From assembly GCA_051453625.1 (NCBI GenBank), contig JBOZIK010000001.1:97418401-97482400 (forward strand): 64,000 nt of DNA, read 5' to 3'. The position numbers and the translations under genes were made by a program. Below the pieces are notes generated by a model. That model was given only the letters and a program-made list of their open reading frames with translations, made no database searches and was not told the DNA's origin. The stretch comes from Welwitschia mirabilis. Its lineage: Eukaryota; Gnetophyta; Gnetopsida; Welwitschiales. Below are positions 59,390 to 64,000 of this stretch, in pieces (the first letter of the stretch is position 1; each line of letters starts with the position of its first letter).

Positions 59390-60225
59390 ACTACATGTGT
59401 AATGTTAGATGTTACACAAGTATGATGATTGAAGTATGATATTAGATATCTAGATGTTACATTAGACAAGTAAGTATAATTTTAGTATTCTTATGCGACT
59501 ATGAAGTTTTATTACAAAGTAAGCATAAGTAGTTATGGTCTATTCTGAGGGAAAATGAGGTGTCCTAAGGTCCTATAAGAGTAAGTGTAATGTCGAGCCC
59601 TTAAGTGTAATGTTGGGTAGTTGAGTGCAATGTCAGAGGCTATTATTGTAAGCACGTCAGGGCATCACATGTGGTGCTGAGGGTAAGGGATGTATCCAAC
59701 ACTCAAGTGCAATGTTAGACACCCAAGTGTGATGTTAGGAATCCAAGTGTAATGTTGGATATATGCATGTAACATTAGCCCTATTATATAAGGATCATGT
59801 TGTATTGAGACATAAAGTATCAGGGTCTTTCAAGAGGCACAGAATGCTGCAGCCTCAAGTGCAACATCAGTCATTTAATTATGACATCAAGAACCTAAGT
59901 GTGATATTAGATACTTGATTGTGAGGTCAGAGCCTTCTTACATGGGTAGGCAAGAGGCAAATGAATGATTTCTATGAGTGATTAGGAGGTGCTGTAATCT
60001 TGTAAAAGTAACTGTGATATTGGGCATCAAAGTGTGATGTTTAACAACCAAGTGTAATGTCAAAAATTAGAGTGCAACATCAAGACCTTAATGCAAAATA
60101 GGCTAGAAGAACGCATTTACTACTAGGACTAAGTAGGACCTATCAGAGATAGGTAGGAAGGAAGTGTAACATCAAATACTTAAGTGTAATGTTGGGACCT
60201 AAATACGATGTAAGGCTCTTAGGAC
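59390..60225. repeat. Degenerate GACGTC-type minisatellite
   Basis: About 18 copies of a short phrase close to AAGTGYRAYGTYRGGCACCY. Copies read for example AAGTGCAATGTTAGACACCC, AAGTGTGATGTTAGG, AAGTGTAATGTTGGA, AGTGCAACATCA, AAGTGTAACATCAAAT, AAGTGTGATATTAGAT. The core alternates between RATGTY and RACATC, as expected from CpG loss in RACGTC. Spacing is about 20-45 bp. It lies upstream of the plus-strand gene-like module and within the extra region of the nested gypsy. Confidence 0.75.
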
Positions 60226-60244
60226 TATGTTGTTATCATGGAGC

Positions 60245-60375
60245 AGTGCTATCGTCTAACTATAGTATAATCTCAATTTAATTATAATTAACTTTGGTTT
60301 GATTGTAGTTAATTATGGGTTAGTTAACTATGATTAACTTCACTCCTAAGGTTTAGTTAACCTTGGGTTAATCAC
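60245..60375 (+). promoter_or_regulatory. Cluster of GGTTAA/TTAACC-like motifs upstream of a TATA box
   Basis: ATTATAATTAAC, GTAGTTAATTATGGGTTAGTTAAC, GATTAAC, TTTAGTTAACC and GGGTTAATC occur within 130 bp just before TATAAATA. GGTTAA resembles the plant GT-1 box, but the A+T-rich context makes chance matches likely. Confidence 0.35.
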
Positions 60376-60383
60376 TATAAATA
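60376..60383 (+). promoter_or_regulatory. TATA box (TATAAATA)
   Basis: CACTATAAATACC is a textbook plant TATA context. It is followed about 100 bp on by an ATG (ACATGGCATC at 60,475-60,485) and then by the plus-strand frames of 60,620-62,945. It could also be an LTR promoter of a plus-strand element I failed to delimit. Confidence 0.5.
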
Positions 60384-60619
60384 CCTTGTGGATCCCATAT
60401 TTTTACCTTATTTTCTTTGTAACTCATAGTTAATCTAGTAGTTATTTATTTCCAATTTTTCTTCTATTCTTTTACATGGCATCTCTGTGTTGTTCTTTTA
60501 TGATTTATATATTTTTGTATAAGTATTTTTGTAGTTTGCATTTGTTAAAAATAGAATCTCTTTCCAAACATTCACAATTATAACTTTTTTCAATCAAGGT
60601 ATGGATCAAAGACTTTGTG

Positions 60620-62945
60620 CTATCATTTCTTGAAATTCTGCAAATGTCAAGTTTGCTGAACTAGAAATTCAACAATGAGCCATGGAGTAGGGGTTCTAGT
60701 GAATCTTAATCCTTTAATATTTATGACCTATGTGGTTTACCTTATTTCTATCTTTGTCATCATGTTATTCTTTTTATAGTTAGTTCTATGTATTCTTCTT
60801 TCAATCCTCATATAGCTACCATCAGCCATCCTTGTCATGGTCTAATCTAGATTCCTAAAGAAAATATCAAGTTAGTTTTTGGATTGAGCCAAGATGATCA
60901 TATTTCTCCTAAGATCTCTTGCTCTAATGAGGATTTGTTTTATTTCATGGCTAATATATTAGATAAAAGTATATGCATTCAATAAGTGAATACTCACTAC
61001 AATGGGATATCCACTGCCAACTTTACTATCTCATACTTTATAGCTTATGGAGAACTAATTACACATAGGGCCTTTATACATGATCAAGTAAGTGAAATCC
61101 CAACTTACATAATTTATTTATTACTATTTTTAGTGAGTGGAATTTCTTTGTATTGGACTTTTATTATATGTTCATCTACTCTTTTCTTAATTAACTCGCT
61201 TAAAGTGAAATGATAATAGGGGTGAGAGTTTTTTTGCATGCATCCTATTAGGTTTGTATTTTTCTTCTATGAGTCTAGGTAGATTATAGTACTTTAGGTC
61301 TTGAAGCCTAGATCCATCTTTTATTTTATCCTCTTATGAAATTATTACTAAATTTTGATTCCATTCTTATTCTTCTTAATCTATGAAGGATGAAGATTCT
61401 AAAGACTATAACCCTAGAGATATATCCTAGGGTACTTATTCTATTCCATCTGAGGTATGAGCCTTGTGTCTAATTTTTAGATAATAAGTGTATATTTTTG
61501 TAACTCTTTTTCTATTCATTATTGTTTGCAAATAAGTAACACATTAAGATCCTATGACTCTTCCCATCAGAGATGGAATAAAGCTTTAATAAACCATCTA
61601 GTACCTAAGGAATCTATGAAAGAGGAGATACCCCTTAGCTTTGCTCATTGACACTAGCCCTTGGGGTATTATCTTATTTTATTTTTATTTCCTTTTTGTT
61701 GTCTTAAATTAGTATGATGTTTTTACTAAACATTCTTTTAATTTTATTCATTTCAGGTTCCATGCTTAGAGACCTTAGTTGAGGATGATTTAAATTTTAC
61801 TACATGTCCTATGAAGAAGCTTTTCCTTCATAAGTTAAAAAGGATCATATAGCAGCAAGTTATTCCTTCTATTATATACCTTTCACTGAATTGCTCATGA
61901 ATTTATTATTTATTATTTCTTTTTGATTATTAAGAAGAAAATGTCCTTAATTAATTTAATGTATTAATGGACTAGGGGAATATTTCCTACTCAACCCCCT
62001 ACTTGCAGCCTTTAGATTAGAGTTTGCCTATTACTTATCAATCTTCAAAGCCTTCTCGTTATCCACCTATAGCTCTATAATCCTTTATTAATGAATAAGA
62101 TTAGGTATCTTACCATATAGATCAACTTTTATTGGTGGTGAAAACTTTGTATTTAGAGGTTAAGGAGCTAATGGATTAGTTGAAGAAGTATCAATCTCTC
62201 TCTATCCTCTTACATATGCATGTCATTCATTAATCTCACTTGAATGATATCTACATGCATCATCACTCTAAGATAATATATTTTTTATGGAACTTTGAGT
62301 ACAACTGCTCTACTCACTTCATTTTCTATTATCCTCCATAGTGCAAATGGCCCAGTCCACTCTGAGACTTTTACAATTTAATTAATATGATGGAATACTT
62401 TTATTGTATGACCTAGCATGTGGTGAAAGAATGAGAATCCATGAGTGATTCCCTCCCAATGCTAAAAAATTAGGTAAAGAATATGTGCCTACAAAGAATA
62501 GATTGTGGGCAGATGCTTGGTGGATTGTCATATTGGAAGAAAGTCAAACTCACTTGTTTACTTACTTAACCAAAAGTGATAGGATGATTTTGGCTTATGC
62601 AAGTCATTCGGTAATTACAATTAATGATATTAATGTAGTATACAAAGGTGGAAATCTTTCGAAGGAGAATATGTTGGGGAACCTAGTGGCTTATAGTAAG
62701 TTTCACATGAAGTTTTACAAGAATCCACATCCCATCACTGAGGTGGATTCTGTAGTGGGTTCTTCTTTAGTTAAAATTACTACTATGGCAATTCCTCATT
62801 AATCTACTAGGATGGAGATCATTCCAAATGGTATAAAGCCATTCATTCTAGGCACAGGGGGTTACAATCCATTTTCATTCTCTGTGGAGGATTTTTTTTT
62901 CCTCCCTGGAAATGATTTCATGATCTAGTGTTAAAGGTGTTATGC
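60620..62945 (+). pseudogene. Unrecognised plus-strand gene-like module with probable introns
   Basis: I do not recognise this gene. Plus-strand coding-like segments are separated by intron-like boundaries: SPHIATISHPCHGL, KLVFGLSQDDHISPKIS, NEDLFYFMANILDKSI, stop, NTHYNGISTANFTISYFIAY and THRAFIHDQ (60,810-61,087) end at a GTAAGT donor (61,088); MKDEDSKDYNPRDIS and GTYSIPSE end at GTATGA (61,455); RSYDSSHQRWNKALINHLVP and KESMKEEIPLSFAH (about 61,550-61,650); TTTCAG acceptor (61,756) then VPCLETLVEDDLNFTTCPMK and KLFLHKLK; TTGCAG acceptor (62,008) then SYHIDQLLLVVKTLYLEVKE and LKKYQ (coiled-coil-like); and the long frame described separately. Only a few stops occur. It lies antisense to the gypsy element around it, between that element's 5' LTR and gag. 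It may be a captured host gene, an extra ORF, or another inserted element. Confidence 0.55.
62485..62802 (+). CDS. Unrecognised 105-codon open frame (probable last exon of the antisense module)
   Basis: An uninterrupted frame with varied residues, unlike the Phe/Ile/Lys/Asn frames of chance elsewhere. It includes NRLWADAWWIVILEESQTHL, LTKSDRMILAYASHSVITIN, VVYKGGNLSKENMLGN, KFHMKFYKNPHPITEVDS and VVGSSLVKITTMAIPH. The same frame extends upstream (AKKLGKEYVPTK), so 62,485 is a track start rather than a true initiation site. After the stop at 62,800-62,802, similar-quality coding continues (MEIIPNGIKPFILGTGGYNP, FSFSVED) to about 62,900, so the stop may be a single mutation. No membrane segment, zinc-binding or catalytic motif is evident. 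Wording such as 'retroelement-associated protein of unknown function' is as far as the sequence allows. Confidence 0.55.
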   Translation: MPTKNRLWADAWWIVILEESQTHLFTYLTKSDRMILAYASHSVITINDINVVYKGGNLSKENMLGNLVAYSKFHMKFYKNPHPITEVDSVVGSSLVKITTMAIPH

Positions 62946-63105
62946 ATCATATTTATTACTAGTTCCTAACTTCCTCTTTTATATCTTAGTTTTTTTATAT
63001 AGCTCTTGACATTTTGCTTGTTTTCTTTAATATTAAACTTTTTCTTATTTATAAAATTGAGTTTCTTTCTTTTTTTTTAAAAAAGTAGTAATTTACTAAT
63101 TATTG

Positions 63106-63118
63106 TTTACTTTGATAC
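63106..63118 (-). other. Primer-binding site of the nested gypsy element
   Basis: Plus strand ACTTTGATACCA, i.e. TGGTATCAAAGT on the minus strand, just inside the 5' LTR. Matches TGGTATCAGAGC (initiator tRNA-Met) with two differences. It fixes the element's minus-strand orientation. Confidence 0.75.
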
Positions 63119-63119
63119 C

Positions 63120-63535
63120 AAATTTAATTTTCCATTTTCTATTTTAGATTATTATTCATAAAAAGAAATATATAAAATAATGTCTCAGGATTAATAATAA
63201 AAACACAGAACAATTTGACAAAAGTAAACTTTATTATTAGAAATATCATATTACATTCCTTATCATTTAGCTAATGGCCCTGGATAGATTATCAAAGGAA
63301 AATATGTAGTCTACAACCTGATTTCCCCTCTTGAGATCCTTGGAAATTAACCAAGTTTTTCATTAGTTACATCCACCAGGTTTATCCACCTCCATCTAAT
63401 GTTATAGGCTTTTATAGCATAAACAAAAAGATATAGTTTTACATCTTTGGATTACACCCATTCATAACTCATTAATTACACTTATTTAATGTCTTAACAT
63501 AGTTCTTTTATAATTAGTTAATTTAAAACATTGCA
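63120..63535 (-). repeat. 5' LTR of the nested gypsy element
   Basis: Pairs with 54,312-54,735. Minus-strand start TGCAATGTTTTAAATT at 63,535; the inner end is next to the primer site. By eye it differs from its partner at many positions, so the insertion is not recent even though it is the innermost element of the nest. Confidence 0.88.
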
Positions 63536-63784
63536 ATTCATGAATGAAATTATTAAATTTTTATGCCTTTCATACTCCATACTATACAAGCTTATTCAAA
63601 TTGCCAATGTCATGTTTTATCAAATATCTATATGTCTTTATCTCTTATTCAAGTTTTTAATGTCATGTTTTTTCAATATCATTACAAAAATTGATTATGT
63701 ACATTTCTCTAAAATATAAGTATCTAATTTTAGTTTAATTTAATGATATTTTGCTAACAAGATTTGTCAAGTTCTGAACATCAT
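63536..63784 (+). other. Resumed 3' internal region of Sirevirus element 2
   Basis: Continues the A+T-rich sequence interrupted at 54,311. A plus-strand frame of 62 codons (63,531-63,719) is rich in Phe, Ile and Leu and contains repeated AATGTCATGTTTT phrases (63,605 and 63,659), like the ATCATG repeats left of the gypsy insertion. No domain recognised. Confidence 0.5.
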
Positions 63785-63798
63785 TAAAAAGGGGGATA
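63785..63798 (+). other. Polypurine tract of Sirevirus element 2
   Basis: AAAAAGGGGGATAT directly before the 3' LTR start TATTGGTAAATC. Expected position and composition for Sirevirus. Confidence 0.88.
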
Positions 63799-64000
63799 TT
63801 ATTGGTAAATCTAGTTTTGATGATTCAACCTATCAAATATTTTGTATCATTATGTAGATAGGTCTTGCAAAGAGTACATAAAATCATGATAAGTACTAGT
63901 TATTTTTAGATCTTTAAATATAACAACTCACAAAAAGGTTCAGTTGTTGAAATGCAAAATTAGTTATTTAAAGATGTCTAGGAAATTTAAGATGTCTCTA
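63799..64000 (+). repeat. 3' LTR of Sirevirus element 2, cut by the window end
   Basis: First 200 bp align with 47,435-47,640, including AAATCTAGTTTTGATGATT, TATCAAATATTTTGT, AACTCA and AAAGATGTCT. The rest lies outside the window. Confidence 0.9.

Larger units (their letters stand above)
54312..63535 (-). mobile_element. Nested minus-strand Ty3/gypsy element with short LTRs
   Basis: LTR pair 54,312-54,735 (3') and about 63,120-63,535 (5'), about 420 bp each, with a primer site inside the 5' LTR and a polypurine tract inside the 3' LTR. Minus-strand order from the right: 5' LTR, primer site, a 4-kb extra region carrying plus-strand frames and a minisatellite, gag, protease, RT, integrase, polypurine tract, 3' LTR. 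Its pol is closest to chromovirus-type gypsy by eye; no chromodomain was identified. It interrupts the 3' part of Sirevirus element 2. The outer LTR edges are uncertain by about 10 bp, and no target duplication could be confirmed. Confidence 0.85.
47435..64000 (+). mobile_element. Sirevirus-type Ty1/copia element 2, entered by a gypsy element; runs off the window
   Basis: Plus-strand element: 5' LTR 47,435-49,050, primer site, gag, protease, GAG-pre-integrase remnant, envelope-like ORF, polypurine tract and the first 200 bp of the 3' LTR (63,799-64,000). Integrase core, reverse transcriptase and RNase H are missing between about 51,360 and 52,200, so it was already non-autonomous or later deleted. 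A minus-strand gypsy element (54,312-63,535) splits its 3' portion. It inserted in the 5' LTR of the chromodomain gypsy. Confidence 0.9.

Noticed and set aside
59390-60225. CRISPR-like array
   Set aside because: Copies are degenerate, irregularly spaced and in plant DNA; it is a minisatellite.
1-64000. Host genes, tRNA or rRNA genes
   Set aside because: No conserved RNA motif (such as tRNA A/B boxes with a cloverleaf) or non-transposon protein could be supported on either strand.

Overview
This is a window of nuclear DNA from a flowering plant, and it is almost entirely a graveyard of transposable elements. It is very A+T-rich by eye and poor in CpG. Unknown-size gaps of 100 N recur. I found no intact host gene, tRNA or rRNA. 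Every recognisable protein belongs to a plant transposon family (Ty1/copia including two Sirevirus-type elements, several Ty3/gypsy lineages, one CACTA element) and is broken by stops and frameshifts, many of them explained by C-to-T or G-to-A changes. That pattern fits old, methylated heterochromatin. Presence of Sirevirus, Athila-like, chromodomain gypsy and CACTA elements together points to an angiosperm; I cannot name the species.

Layout. 1-4,330: no recognisable gene. 4,330-6,260 (+): pieces of a copia element, oddly with integrase before gag. 8,455-16,260 (+): a decayed CACTA transposon with a TNP2-type transposase, a DUF4216-like part that stays open for 174 codons, and a TNPA/transposase_24-like part that is partly duplicated in tandem. 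About 18,500-19,060 (-): a gypsy integrase scrap. 20,640-23,852 (+): an Athila-like gypsy element (protease, reverse transcriptase).

From 23,853 to the right edge the window is a nest of insertions. The Athila-like element is interrupted by a minus-strand chromodomain gypsy (Tekay/Del type) whose 3' LTR starts at 23,853 and whose 5' LTR starts at 44,065. That element carries two later insertions: a complete minus-strand Sirevirus (29,433-38,930, two LTRs, primer site, gag, pol, envelope-like ORF, 5-bp target duplication TTTAT/TTTAC) in its integrase, and a plus-strand Sirevirus (from 47,435 past the window end) in its 5' LTR. The second Sirevirus was in turn entered by a minus-strand gypsy element with short LTRs (about 54,312-63,535). 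Inside that last element, between its 5' LTR and gag and on the opposite strand, lies a gene-like module (60,376-62,945) with a TATA box, intron-like boundaries and a 105-codon open frame that I do not recognise. It is the best candidate here for something undescribed.

Other points for a second look: CpG-centred palindromes (ancestral GGTCGACC in one Sirevirus, AGACGTCT in the other) repeated through the LTRs and decayed in both possible directions; a GACGTC-derived minisatellite at 59,390-60,220; envelope-like ORFs that look better preserved than pol; an extra LTR copy inside the chromodomain element; and two assembly gaps whose flanks are near-exact duplicates, which look like unmerged contig ends.
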